A stretch of DNA of 59,723 nucleotides from Ancylobacter novellus. GTDB lineage: Bacteria; Pseudomonadota; Alphaproteobacteria; Rhizobiales; Xanthobacteraceae. Under the pieces are notes generated by a model, which was not told where the DNA came from, made no database searches, and saw only the letters and a program-made list of their open reading frames with translations. Below are positions 27,377 to 35,531 of this stretch, in pieces; positions within the stretch are counted from its first letter, which is position 1; every line of letters begins with the position of its first letter. A program made the translations under genes and the position numbers. The stretch spans positions 1 through 59,723 of the forward strand of contig QFQD01000013.1 of NCBI GenBank assembly GCA_003241485.1. The letters run 5' to 3'.

Positions 27377-28180
27377 ATGAGTTCGGGACAGACTGCGCAG
27401 ACCGATCCGTTTCACAGCCGGCTTGCCGTGGCCGAAAAGCTGGCGCGCGCGGCCGGCGAGAGGGCGCGCGCCTTCTTCCTCGACCGCGACACGCTGCATC
27501 CCGTGTCGAAGTCCGATTCACAGGATCTCGTCAGCGAGGCGGACCGCGCCATCGAAGCGTGGCTGCGTGACGCCATCGGCGACGTGTTTCCCGATGACGG
27601 GATCGTCGGTGAGGAAGAGGCGGCATCGGAGGGAAGCTCGGGCTTCGTCTGGGTGATCGACCCGATCGACGGCACCATGCCGTTCCTCGTCGGCCAGCCG
27701 AACTGGACGGTCTCGATCGGCATCGCCTGGCACGGCAAGCCGGTGGTGGGCGTCATCTTCGCGCCGGTGATGGACGAACTCTACGCGGCGGTGGAAGGCG
27801 GCGGGGCGCGGCTCAACGGACGCCCGCTGACCATCAACCCGGACTGGACGATCGCCTCGACGACCATCGGCTTCGGCGCGACGCAGAAGGCCACGCCGAA
27901 GGAGGTCGGCGCCTTCGTGGAGGCGCTGTACGAGGCGGGCGGCGTGCTGTTTCGCGTGGGCTCCGGCGCGCTGATGCTGGCTTATGTCGCGGCCAACCGG
28001 CTGGCCGGCTATTACGACCCCACGCTTTATTGCTGGGACTGCTGGGCCGGCATCGTGCTGGTGCGCGAGGCGGGCGGCGTTGTGACGTTCGATGGCAATC
28101 TCGCCACGCCCGGCCCGATGTGGGCCGGCAATCGCGGCGTGCATGACGAACTTCGCCGCCTGAGCAACGTGCCGGGCTGA
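27377..28180 (+). CDS. Inositol monophosphatase family protein
   Basis: 267 aa of the Mg-dependent IMPase/FBPase superfamily. The metal motifs are present: GEEEA (about residue 75), WVIDPIDGTMPFL (about 90-102) and C-terminal CWDCWAGIVLVREAGG (about 213-228), equal to the usual WDxAAG. Such enzymes remove phosphate from inositol, histidinol or sugar phosphates. It is divergent from the polyol operon, so a sugar-phosphate phosphatase acting on an intermediate of that pathway is a reasonable guess. Start: ATG 27377; a weak purine-rich site (GAGGATGA) lies just upstream. Confidence 0.87.
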   Translation: MSSGQTAQTDPFHSRLAVAEKLARAAGERARAFFLDRDTLHPVSKSDSQDLVSEADRAIEAWLRDAIGDVFPDDGIVGEEEAASEGSSGFVWVIDPIDGTMPFLVGQPNWTVSIGIAWHGKPVVGVIFAPVMDELYAAVEGGGARLNGRPLTINPDWTIASTTIGFGATQKATPKEVGAFVEALYEAGGVLFRVGSGALMLAYVAANRLAGYYDPTLYCWDCWAGIVLVREAGGVVTFDGNLATPGPMWAGNRGVHDELRRLSNVPG

Positions 28181-28200
28181 AGCATCGGAGGGGAAAGGCG

Positions 28201-28220
28201 CGGGACCCGTTCCTGTCCCG
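28201..28220. terminator. Weak hairpin between convergent genes
   Basis: CGGGAC (28201-28206) and GTCCCG (28215-28220) with an 8-base loop fill the 40-base gap between the IMPase-like gene and the sigma factor gene, which converge. It has no U tract on either strand. Confidence 0.35.
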
Positions 28221-29459
28221 TCAGCGCAGCCCGTCGAGATGGCTGCGGATATGGGCCGCCTCCGCCGCCGTGGTGGCAAGGCTGATGGCGGTCATGAAGC
28301 CCTCGCGCGCTTCGCTGGTCCGGCCAAGCTGCATCAGCAGCGCCCCGCGCAGGCCATGATAATGGAAATAGCCGGCGAGCCGGTCGCCCAGCGGTTCCAC
28401 CATGGCGAGCGCGGCTTCCGGCCCGCGCAGCTTCGAGACCGCCACGGCCCGGTTGAGCGTCACGACAGGCGAGGGCTGCAGGATTTCGAGCATGCCATAG
28501 AGCAGGTCGATCTGCGCCCAGTCGGTGTCCTCGGGCCGTGGCGCGCGCGCATGCAGCGCCGCGATTGCCGCCTGCACCTGATAAGGGCCCGGCTGGCGAT
28601 GACGCATCGCCTTGTCGAGAAGGGCGAGCCCCTCCTGGATCATCGGCCTGTTCCACAGCTGGCGGTCCTGATTGTCGAGCAGGATGACCGCCCCGTCGCC
28701 ATCGAACCGCGCGCCGGCGCGGGCGTGCTGCAGCAGCATGAGGGCGGTCAGACCCATGATCTCGGGTTCGGCCTGAAACAGCCGCAGCAACAGCCGCCCG
28801 AGCCGTATCGCTTCCGTGCAGAGCGGCTCGCGCGCGGCGCTGGTGTCACCGCCGGCGGAATAACCCTCGTTGAAGACGAGATAGATCATGGCGGCGACGC
28901 TGCCGAGCCGCTCCATTCGCTCCACTGCGCCGGGCGCCTCGAAGGGGATGTCCGCCCGTGCGATACGGGCCTTCGCCCGGGTGATGCGCTGCTCCATCGC
29001 CGCCTCGCTCACCAGAAACGCGCGGGCTATCTGCGGGACCGAGAGGCCGGACACGATGCGCAGCGCCAGCGCGATCTGCTGGGCGGCGGGAAGGTCGGGA
29101 TGGCAGCAGATGAACAGCAGGCGCAGCACGTCGTCGCGATAATGCGCGCCGTCCATGCGCTCGGCGATCGCGGCCTCCGCGTCTTCGGTGTCGGAGAAGG
29201 CTTCTTCCGGTGGCAGCTCGGCGTGTTTTGCCCGGCGCCGCACCGTGTCGAGCGCGACATTGCGGCCGACAAAGACGAGCCATGCCGCCGCATCGCGCGG
29301 AGGGCCGTTCTGCGGCCAGCTGCGCAGGGCCCGCACGCACGCTTCCTGGAACGCCTCCTCGGCGAGATCGAGATCACGGAAATAGCGTAGCAGTGCCGCG
29401 AGGGCCTGCGGGCGCGCGGCGGCGAGCGTGGTGCCGATCGCGCGCGCCTCGTCCCTCAT
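28221..29459 (-). CDS. ECF-type RNA polymerase sigma factor with large C-terminal domain (ECF42-like)
   Basis: 412 aa. Sigma region 2 is at about 15-85 (ALLRYFRDLDLAEEAFQEA, WLVFVGRNVALDTVRRR), and region 4 near 115-165 (LPAAQQIALALRIVSGLSVP, IARAFLVSEAAMEQRI). The remaining ~240 residues are the helical, TPR-like DUF6596-type extension (MIYLVFNEGYSAG, LLLRLFQAEPEIMGL, VVTLNRAVAVSK). That C-terminal part, plus a YCII/DGPF gene beside it, is the hallmark of the ECF42 group. These have no anti-sigma factor; the extension is thought to control activity. The start overlaps the YCII stop by 4 bases, so it closes a five-gene operon. Confidence 0.9.
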   Translation of the reverse strand: MRDEARAIGTTLAAARPQALAALLRYFRDLDLAEEAFQEACVRALRSWPQNGPPRDAAAWLVFVGRNVALDTVRRRAKHAELPPEEAFSDTEDAEAAIAERMDGAHYRDDVLRLLFICCHPDLPAAQQIALALRIVSGLSVPQIARAFLVSEAAMEQRITRAKARIARADIPFEAPGAVERMERLGSVAAMIYLVFNEGYSAGGDTSAAREPLCTEAIRLGRLLLRLFQAEPEIMGLTALMLLQHARAGARFDGDGAVILLDNQDRQLWNRPMIQEGLALLDKAMRHRQPGPYQVQAAIAALHARAPRPEDTDWAQIDLLYGMLEILQPSPVVTLNRAVAVSKLRGPEAALAMVEPLGDRLAGYFHYHGLRGALLMQLGRTSEAREGFMTAISLATTAAEAAHIRSHLDGLR

Positions 29460-29827
29460 GGCCGCGCGCCGCCATCGAGGAACAGGCTGGTGGGGCGGAT
29501 TTCATAAGCCCCGCCGGGATTGGCCACGCCAAGTTCGCGGGCGATGGCGAGTGCCTCCTCCAGATCCGCGCAATCCAGCAGATAGAGGCCGAGCAACTGC
29601 TCCTTCGTCTCCGCGAAGGGACCGTCGAGCACCAGCGGCGGATCCTGATCCTTGCGCAGTGTCGTGGCGGCGGTGGTCGGCAGCAGCCGCGCCGCCGGCC
29701 CGAGCTTTCCTTCCCGGGCGAGGCGCTCATGCACCACGGCGAGCCGGCGCATCACCGCGTCGTCCTCCTCCTTGGTCCAGGCGCAGACGACATCTTCCTG
29801 ATGGTAGCAAAGCAGTGCGTAGAACAT
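29456..29827 (-). CDS. YCII/DGPF family protein
   Basis: 123 aa from ATG 29827 (MFYALLCYHQED); the long upstream open frame is antisense to its neighbour. The family motif DGPFAETKEQLLGLYLLD has its DGPF at residues 68-71. YCII-fold proteins are small ferredoxin-like dimers, often dubbed PhnB- or YciI-like, of uncertain function. They are the standard genomic partners and targets of ECF42 sigma factors. It is translationally coupled to the sigma gene (ATGA). Confidence 0.9.
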   Translation of the reverse strand: MFYALLCYHQEDVVCAWTKEEDDAVMRRLAVVHERLAREGKLGPAARLLPTTAATTLRKDQDPPLVLDGPFAETKEQLLGLYLLDCADLEEALAIARELGVANPGGAYEIRPTSLFLDGGARP

Positions 29828-29853
29828 GTGTGGCCTTTCGCGATGTCGGGGGA

Positions 29854-30162
29854 TCAGCCGCCGCTGATCGCGGTGATGACGAAGACGTCCGCTCCCGGCG
29901 CGAGCGGCGTAGCGAGTCTGGCGCGTCGCCCGTCGACGAACACGTTGATATGGCGACGGATCGCCGGCGTCTCGTCGCAGATCCGTTCGCCCATGCCGGG
30001 CCAGAGCGCGTCGAGGGCGGCGACCATCTCCGCGACGCTGCCCGCGTTGAGGGCGACAAGCCGGTCGGCACCGGGAAACAGCACGACGAGATGAGGCGGC
30101 AGGCGCACGAGCACGGGCGCCCGCGCCGTGTCCGCTCTTTGCTCTTCCGCCGGCGCGTCCAT
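29854..30162 (-). CDS. ThiS/MoaD-like ubiquitin-fold protein
   Basis: 102 aa. After a short polar tail, VLVRLPPHLVVLFPGADRL begins a beta-grasp domain. HINVFVDGRRAR and LAPGADVFVITAISGG close it, ending in the exposed Gly-Gly used by MoaD and ThiS for thiocarboxylation. No adenylating or molybdopterin-synthase gene is near. It begins 3 bases after the BNR-repeat gene, suggesting the two act together. A sulfur-carrier or protein-tagging role is possible; the sequence alone cannot tell. Confidence 0.85.
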   Translation of the reverse strand: MDAPAEEQRADTARAPVLVRLPPHLVVLFPGADRLVALNAGSVAEMVAALDALWPGMGERICDETPAIRRHINVFVDGRRARLATPLAPGADVFVITAISGG

Positions 30163-30165
30163 TGC

Positions 30166-31251
30166 TCAGCGCTCCAGCACCAGGGTTTCGACCGAGGTGA
30201 TGGTCGGCAGATGCGGGGCGATGCATTCCCATGTCTCGCCCTCGTCGATGCTGGCATAGAGGCCGCCGGCATTGGTGCCGAAATAGACCCCGGCCGGCTC
30301 CATCGTGTCGGTCGCCATGGCCTGTCGCAGCACGTTGAAATAGGCGTCGCCCTGCGGCAGTCCCGCCCGCTTGGGCTGCCAGCTCGCGCCGGCGTCGGCG
30401 GTGCGCCACACGGCGGCGTTGCCCTCCGGCATGAAGCGGCCCTTGATGTCGCCGTTCAGCGGGATGAGGTAGAGGCTGTCGGGATCGCGCGGATGCGCGG
30501 CTGCGGGAAAGCCGAAGGAGGAGGGCAGTCCCGCCTCGATGCTCTGCCAGCTCCGGCCGCCATCGTCCGAGCGGTACATGCCGCAATGGTTCTGCTGGTA
30601 GAGCCGCCCCGTCCCGCCCGGCGCCATGACGAGACAATGCACGCACTGGCCGAACTCGGGATAATTCTCTCCTTCCGGCATGAAGTCGGCGCGGGTGCCG
30701 CGGTTTCGTGTCTCCCACGTCGCGCCGCCATCCTCGGTGGCGAACACGCCGGCGGCGGAGATGCCGACCCAGATCTTCTTCCGGTCGGCGGGATCGAGCA
30801 CCAGCGAATGCAGGATGAGCCCGGCGCCGCCGGGGTTCCATTCCGGACGGGAGGGGTGCTTCTGCAGTCCGTCGACATGGCTCCAGCTGATCCCGCCATC
30901 CTCGCTGCGAAACAGCCCGGCCGGCTCGACACCGGCATAGAGGCTGCCATCCGGGGCCGCGGCGAGGCTCCAGACGGCCTTGACCGGCGCCTGCCCGGCC
31001 TCATAGGCGAGGCCCTGGCTCGAATGGGTCCAGCTCGCGCCGAAGTCGGTGGATTTCCACACTGCGGGGCCGAACCACTCATTGCCGCCGCCGGCATAGA
31101 GCGTGCCGCTCGCGGGATCGGCGATGACGTGATGTGTCGGCCAGGTCTCGCAGAACGGGCCGCGCAGCCGCCACGACCGCCGCGCGGCGTCGCTCTCGAG
31201 AATGAACGCGCCCTTGCGGGTGCCGACCAGGATGAAGACCTTCTTGTCCAT
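30166..31251 (-). CDS. BNR/sialidase-like beta-propeller protein
   Basis: 361 aa with repeated Asp-box motifs: STDFGASWTH, SEDGGISWSH, TEDGGATWET, SDDGGRSWQS, TADAGASWQP and SIDEGETWEC, about six blades. These S-x-D-x-G-x-x-W turns are found in sialidase-fold and photosystem assembly-type propellers. There is no signal peptide (it starts MDKKVFILVGTRKG), so it is probably cytoplasmic. It is followed 3 bases later by the ThiS/MoaD-like gene, a pairing that recurs in bacterial genomes as far as I recall. Enzymatic residues of true sialidases are not evident. Confidence 0.88.
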   Translation of the reverse strand: MDKKVFILVGTRKGAFILESDAARRSWRLRGPFCETWPTHHVIADPASGTLYAGGGNEWFGPAVWKSTDFGASWTHSSQGLAYEAGQAPVKAVWSLAAAPDGSLYAGVEPAGLFRSEDGGISWSHVDGLQKHPSRPEWNPGGAGLILHSLVLDPADRKKIWVGISAAGVFATEDGGATWETRNRGTRADFMPEGENYPEFGQCVHCLVMAPGGTGRLYQQNHCGMYRSDDGGRSWQSIEAGLPSSFGFPAAAHPRDPDSLYLIPLNGDIKGRFMPEGNAAVWRTADAGASWQPKRAGLPQGDAYFNVLRQAMATDTMEPAGVYFGTNAGGLYASIDEGETWECIAPHLPTITSVETLVLER

Positions 31252-31263
31252 GGCGTCCTCCCG

Positions 31264-31680
31264 TCACACCACGCAGGTTACAACCATCCAGGAAACGCCG
31301 AAACGGTCGGTCAGCGTGCCGAAGCTCGGCGAGAAGAAGCTCGGCGCCAGCGGCATGTTGATCTCGCCGCCCTCGGCGAGCGCCGCGAATGTCGCCGCGG
31401 CTTCCTCCGGCGACGCGACCGAAAGCGCCAGCGAGATGCCGTTGAAGCCGGCATTGTCCGACTGGCAGCCATCCGATGCCATCAGCTCGGCATCGCCGAT
31501 CTTGAAGCTCGCATGCATGATCTTGTTGCCCCAGTCGTCCGGGATCATGCCCGGCGGGGGCGGTTCGGGCGCATCGCTGAAGCGCATCAGCGCGGTGACC
31601 TGCGCCCCGACCGCCTTGCTGTAGAACGCGATGGCTTCCTCGGTGCGGCCGTTGAACATCAGATACGCCTGGACATTCAT
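31264..31680 (-). CDS. VOC family protein, PhnB-like
   Basis: 138 aa from ATG 31680 (MNVQAYLMFNGRTEEA). The glyoxalase/bleomycin-resistance (VOC) fold is shown by MFNGRTEEAIAFY, HASFKIGDAELMASDG and the C-terminal GTLTDRFGVSWMV. PhnB-like VOC proteins frequently accompany YCII proteins and ECF42 sigma factors and may bind small electrophiles; their activity is mostly undefined. It is the first gene of the operon VOC, BNR, ThiS/MoaD, YCII, sigma. Confidence 0.9.
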   Translation of the reverse strand: MNVQAYLMFNGRTEEAIAFYSKAVGAQVTALMRFSDAPEPPPPGMIPDDWGNKIMHASFKIGDAELMASDGCQSDNAGFNGISLALSVASPEEAAATFAALAEGGEINMPLAPSFFSPSFGTLTDRFGVSWMVVTCVV

Positions 31681-31750
31681 TGCGTTAGCCTCCCCTTGGC
31701 CGACATGCTGCGCGACGCCGTGGCCAAGCGAGCCGGCGCCGACCTCACAA

Positions 31751-31778
31751 GGACGAACGAGGAAAGGCGTGGCCGACA
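31751..31778 (-). promoter_or_regulatory. Candidate ECF42-type promoter upstream of the VOC gene
   Basis: Reading the minus strand, TGTCGG (31778-31773) is followed by a 17-base spacer and CGTCC (31755-31751), which would give a leader of about 60 bases before the VOC start. From memory, ECF42 promoters carry a TGTCGA-like -35, so this fits an autoregulated operon. Resemblance is judged by eye. Confidence 0.4.
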
Positions 31779-31826
31779 CGGCCGTGCTGTTTTTTCGGCC
31801 TGCGCGCTGTCAGCGGTCGCTCGCAG

Positions 31827-32642
31827 TCACACCACGGCAAGGCAGCGGGCGAGCCTTCGGGCGGCTTCGGTCCCAGGCGTGCCCAGATCGGCGACGATGC
31901 TCATATGGTCGGCGCCGGCGATGACGGCGTGGCGGGCGTTTACCCCCGCTTGCGTCAGCTGTGCCGTGAAGGCGGCCGCCTGTTGATGAAACGGCGCGGT
32001 CTCGCCTTCTCCGACCATCAGGCAAACCACCGGACCTCGACCATATCCCCGCCTCGCCGGGCTGAACCGGGCGACCTCCTCGTCGGTGATGGCGATCAGT
32101 TCCTTCAGGAACGAGCCCTGTAGCGGCCCCAGCTCATAAATGCCGCTGAGCAGCAGCGCCCCGCTGATCCGGCCCGGCGGCTGGCTCTCGTCGAGCAACA
32201 GCGCCGCAAGATGCGCGCCGGCGGAATGGCCGCTGATCGTCAGTTGCGCCGGGTCGCCGCCCAGCGCGCCGATGTTCTGCACGATCCAGTCGCAGGCGCG
32301 GCGCATCTGCGCGACGATCGTCTCCATCCGCACGGCGGGCATGAGGGCGTAATCGACGATGGCCGCGATGGCGCCCGCCTGCGTCACCGTCTCGGCGACG
32401 AAGGAGAAGTCCTCCTTGGCGAACATGCGCCAATAGCCGCCATGGATGAACATGTGCACGGCGCCCGTCGCACGATCGGGCGGCGGCAGGAACAGGTCCA
32501 GCCGCTCCGCCGGCGAGGGGCCATAGGCGATGTCCGCGCGCATGGGCAGCCGCGCGCGGGTTGCGGCGCTGCGGGCGGCATAGTCGGCCACGTGCCGGTC
32601 GAAATCCGGCACGTGGTCGCGGGTGCGGAACGGATCGCTCAT
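31827..32642 (-). CDS. Alpha/beta hydrolase, arylformamidase/KynB-like esterase
   Basis: 271 aa from ATG 32642 (MSDPFRTRDHVPDF); the long upstream frame is antisense to the aldehyde dehydrogenase. The oxyanion motif is MFIHGGYWRM (about residue 86), the nucleophile elbow ISGHSAGAHL (Ser about 154), and the C-terminal His is in AGADHMSI. HGGYWR plus HSAGAHL is typical of the small formamidase/esterase group. It follows the aldehyde dehydrogenase by 14 bases and probably shares its transcript, so it may open an ester, lactone or amide to feed the alcohol and aldehyde dehydrogenases. Confidence 0.88.
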   Translation of the reverse strand: MSDPFRTRDHVPDFDRHVADYAARSAATRARLPMRADIAYGPSPAERLDLFLPPPDRATGAVHMFIHGGYWRMFAKEDFSFVAETVTQAGAIAAIVDYALMPAVRMETIVAQMRRACDWIVQNIGALGGDPAQLTISGHSAGAHLAALLLDESQPPGRISGALLLSGIYELGPLQGSFLKELIAITDEEVARFSPARRGYGRGPVVCLMVGEGETAPFHQQAAAFTAQLTQAGVNARHAVIAGADHMSIVADLGTPGTEAARRLARCLAVV

Positions 32643-32656
32643 GGCGGCGGGCGCGG

Positions 32657-34147
32657 TCAGAGCGTGGTGGCGATGTATTTTGCCTCCAGGAATTCCAGCA
32701 CGCCATGGGCGCCGCCCTCCCGCCCGAGGCCCGACTGCTTGGTGCCGCCGAACGGCGCCGCCGGATCGGAGACGAGGCCGCGGTTGAGCCCGACCATGCC
32801 GACCTCGATGCGGCGCGAGACGCGCAGGCCCTTCGCCAGATCGCGCGTGAACACATAGGCCGCGAGCCCGTACTCGGTTGCGTTGGCGAGGGCCACCGCC
32901 TCGTCTTCGCTCTCGAAGCGGCTGAGCGCGGCGACCGGGCCGAAAATCTCCTCGCAGCCCATGGCGGCATCGGGCGGCACGTCGGTCAGCACGGTCGGCG
33001 GGTAGAAGAAGCCGGGACCCTCCGGCCGCATCCCGCCGCACAGAAGGCGGGCACCGCGCGAACGCGCGTCCTCCACCAGCCGCTCGATCTTGTCGACCGC
33101 CTTGGCGGTAATCATCGGCCCGCAATCCGTGATTGCCGCCGTGCCGGGGCCCACCTTCAGCGCGGTCATGCGGGCGGTCAGGGCCTCGGCGAAGCGTTCA
33201 TAGACGCCAGACTGCACATAGATGCGGTTGGCGGCGGTGCAGGCCTCGCCGGCATTGCGCATTTTTGCCAGCATGGCGCCCTCGATCGCCACCTCCAGAT
33301 CGGCGTCGTCGAAGACGACCAGCGGCGCGTTGCCGCCCAGCTCCATCGAACAGCTGATGACATTCTTCGCCGCCTCGGCGAGCAGGGTGCGGCCGACCGG
33401 CGTCGAGCCGGTGAAGGAGAGCTTGCGCACACGCGGATCGGCCAGCATCGCTGCGGTCACGGGACCCGGCGTCGAGGTGGTGAGCACGTTGACCACGCCC
33501 GGCGGCACGCCGGCCTCCTCATAGAGCGCGGCGAGCGCGTAAGCGGTGAGCGGCGTCTCGCTCGCGGGCTTCAGCACCACGGTGCAGCCCGCCGCCAGCG
33601 CCGGGGCGATCTTGCGCGTGGCCATGGCGGCGGGGAAGTTCCAGGGCGTAATCAGCACGCAGATGCCGATCGGTTCATAGTCGACGATGATGTGGTTGCC
33701 GCCGGCCGGCGAGAGCGCGAAATCGCCGGAAATCCGCACCGCCTCCTCGGCGTTCCAGCGGAAGAATTCGGCGGCATAGGCGACCTCGCCGCGCGCATCG
33801 CGCAGCGCCTTGCCGTTCTCCAGCGAGATCAGCCGGGCCAGTTCCTCCGCGCGCGCGCTCATCAGCTCGAAACAGCGGCGCAGGATTTCGGAGCGACGGC
33901 GCGGCGAGGTTGCGCGCCAGCCCGGTGCGGCGGCCGCGGCCGCCTCGACGGCGGCCTTCGCGTCATCGACCGTGGCGTCCGGCACCTCGGCGAGCACGGC
34001 TTCCGTCGAAGGATCGACCACGGGGATGACGGCGCCCCCCGCCGGCCGCACCCACTGACCGCCAATATAGAGCCCGCGCGCGCCGGCCGCCGGATCGAGA
34101 ACGGGCAGGGCGTTGGAAGCCACGGGGGAGGGGGCTGCGACGTTCAT
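32657..34147 (-). CDS. NAD(P)-dependent aldehyde dehydrogenase, succinate-semialdehyde dehydrogenase type
   Basis: 496 aa. All ALDH landmarks are present: TPWNFPAAM (about 168), the cofactor GSTPVGRTL, catalytic Glu in MELGGNAPL (about 268), catalytic Cys in NAGEACTAANR (about 301) and EEIFGPVAAL. ELGGNAP-C-TAANR matches the GabD/succinate-semialdehyde group. The start overlaps the Fe-alcohol dehydrogenase stop (ATGA), so the two enzymes are coupled and should act in sequence on an alcohol then its aldehyde. Confidence 0.9.
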   Translation of the reverse strand: MNVAAPSPVASNALPVLDPAAGARGLYIGGQWVRPAGGAVIPVVDPSTEAVLAEVPDATVDDAKAAVEAAAAAAPGWRATSPRRRSEILRRCFELMSARAEELARLISLENGKALRDARGEVAYAAEFFRWNAEEAVRISGDFALSPAGGNHIIVDYEPIGICVLITPWNFPAAMATRKIAPALAAGCTVVLKPASETPLTAYALAALYEEAGVPPGVVNVLTTSTPGPVTAAMLADPRVRKLSFTGSTPVGRTLLAEAAKNVISCSMELGGNAPLVVFDDADLEVAIEGAMLAKMRNAGEACTAANRIYVQSGVYERFAEALTARMTALKVGPGTAAITDCGPMITAKAVDKIERLVEDARSRGARLLCGGMRPEGPGFFYPPTVLTDVPPDAAMGCEEIFGPVAALSRFESEDEAVALANATEYGLAAYVFTRDLAKGLRVSRRIEVGMVGLNRGLVSDPAAPFGGTKQSGLGREGGAHGVLEFLEAKYIATTL

Positions 34148-35400
34148 AGGCGGGATTCCTGTGCAAGAAGACGTTCGGAAGAGGCGGCGTCGAGATCACC
34201 ATGATAGGCCGCATCGATGAGGCGGGTCATCTCGTCCGGACCGATCGGGCGCGGATTGTTCTTGATGAGGCGCTCGATGCCCAGCGCCTGCTCGCCGGTC
34301 CAGGCGAGCTTGTCGGCGGGCAGGCCGAGCGCGGCGAGCGTCGGCGGGATGCCGATCGCGGCGAAGAGGCGCGTCACTTCGTCTATGGCGGCGTCCGCCA
34401 GCGCTTCCGGCGCGCGCCCCTGTGCGGGCAGCCCGAGCGCGAGGCCGATCTCGGCCATTTCCGCCTGCACCGCGCGGCGGTTGTAGCGCATCACATAGGG
34501 CAGCATGGTCGCGACGCCGAGGCCGTGGGCGGTGTGGGTCAGCGCGCCGACGGGATACTGGATGGCATGCGCGGCCGCGGTTCCCGCCGTGCCGAAGGCG
34601 CAGCCGGCGGCGAGCGCGGCCATCATCACATCGGCGCGCGCCTCCTCATCGCTCCCGTCGCGCCAGGCGCGCTCCAGACTGCGGCCGAGGAGGCGGATGG
34701 CGAGCAGGGCGAAATGGTCGGTGAGCGCGCTCTTGCCGATAAAGACGTGCTGCTGCGCCAGTTCGGCCGAGGGCGGGCGCCGCCCCGCCGTGAACGCCTC
34801 GATGGCATGCGTCAGCGCATCCGCGCCGGCGATGGCGGTGAGCGCGGGCGGGCAGGACACGGTGAGCTCCGGGTCGCAGATCGCCGTGTGGGGAATGAGG
34901 TAGGGGCTGGAAATGCCGACCTTCAGCGTGCGGTCCGGGTCGGAGATCACCGCGACCGGCGTTGCCTCCGAGCCGGTGCCGGCGGTGGTCGGCACGGCAA
35001 TGAGGGGCAGCACGGGGCCGGGAATCTTGTGCTCGCCATAATAGTCCGGCAGCCGGCCGCCATGGATGAGCAGCAGCGCGGCGCACTTGGCCATGTCGAG
35101 GCAGCTGCCGCCGCCCATGCCGATGACGAGGTCGGGCGCGAAGGGGCGTGCCGCCTCCGCGCACTGGGCCGCGCTGTCGCGGGGAACATCCGGCAGTACC
35201 CGGTCGTGGACCAGCACGGCAAGGCCGGCCGCGTGCAGCCCGTCCATCAATTGAGCGAAGTCGTCCGACGCGGCGAGGCGCTCGTCCGTACAGATCAGCG
35301 CGCGTTTGCCGAGGCGCCGGGCGACAGCCGGCAGAGCCTGGCGCTGGCCCTTGCCGAAGAGAATTTCGGTCGGCAGCCGGATCGCGGAAAAGGATGTCAC
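34144..35400 (-). CDS. Iron-containing alcohol dehydrogenase
   Basis: 418 aa group-III alcohol dehydrogenase. The cofactor loop VIGMGGGSCLDMAK (about 94-107), AVPTTAGTGSEATPVAV (about 137-153), and metal ligands in GADALTHAIEAF (Asp/His about 195) and AHAIQYPVGALTHTAHG (His about 268-285) are complete. Next to an SSADH-type enzyme it recalls 4-hydroxybutyrate dehydrogenase plus SSADH (the BlcB/BlcA pair). Other diols or polyols are possible. It is first in its operon and divergent from the GntR gene. Confidence 0.9.
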   Translation of the reverse strand: MTSFSAIRLPTEILFGKGQRQALPAVARRLGKRALICTDERLAASDDFAQLMDGLHAAGLAVLVHDRVLPDVPRDSAAQCAEAARPFAPDLVIGMGGGSCLDMAKCAALLLIHGGRLPDYYGEHKIPGPVLPLIAVPTTAGTGSEATPVAVISDPDRTLKVGISSPYLIPHTAICDPELTVSCPPALTAIAGADALTHAIEAFTAGRRPPSAELAQQHVFIGKSALTDHFALLAIRLLGRSLERAWRDGSDEEARADVMMAALAAGCAFGTAGTAAAHAIQYPVGALTHTAHGLGVATMLPYVMRYNRRAVQAEMAEIGLALGLPAQGRAPEALADAAIDEVTRLFAAIGIPPTLAALGLPADKLAWTGEQALGIERLIKNNPRPIGPDEMTRLIDAAYHGDLDAASSERLLAQESRL

Positions 35401-35459
35401 GGCATTTATCCAATTGGCAACGCTGAATAAATCAGCTGATGAAGCGATCCCTACACAAA

Positions 35460-35478
35460 ATCGTATAGGATATCGTAT
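35460..35478. promoter_or_regulatory. Direct repeat ATCGTAT, candidate GntR operator
   Basis: ATCGTAT at 35460-35466 and again at 35472-35478, 12 bases apart (one helical turn), in the AT-rich core of the 131-base divergent region between the Fe-alcohol dehydrogenase and the GntR gene. It could serve both promoters. A TTG at 35478 opens the GntR frame, but it overlaps this site and has no ribosome site. Confidence 0.4.
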
Positions 35479-35531
35479 TGAGTGCTGCGGAGGATCGTGC
35501 TAGCAGTCGGTCATTGTCAAGGGGCAAAACC

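Noticed and set aside
29428..31986. 852-residue plus-strand frame
   Set aside because: Antisense to the ECF42 operon (YCII, ThiS, BNR, VOC), whose products all match known families.
35478..35531. Longer GntR protein from TTG 35478
   Set aside because: The TTG lies in the candidate operator and lacks a ribosome site; GTG 35532 has AAGGGG 7 bases upstream.
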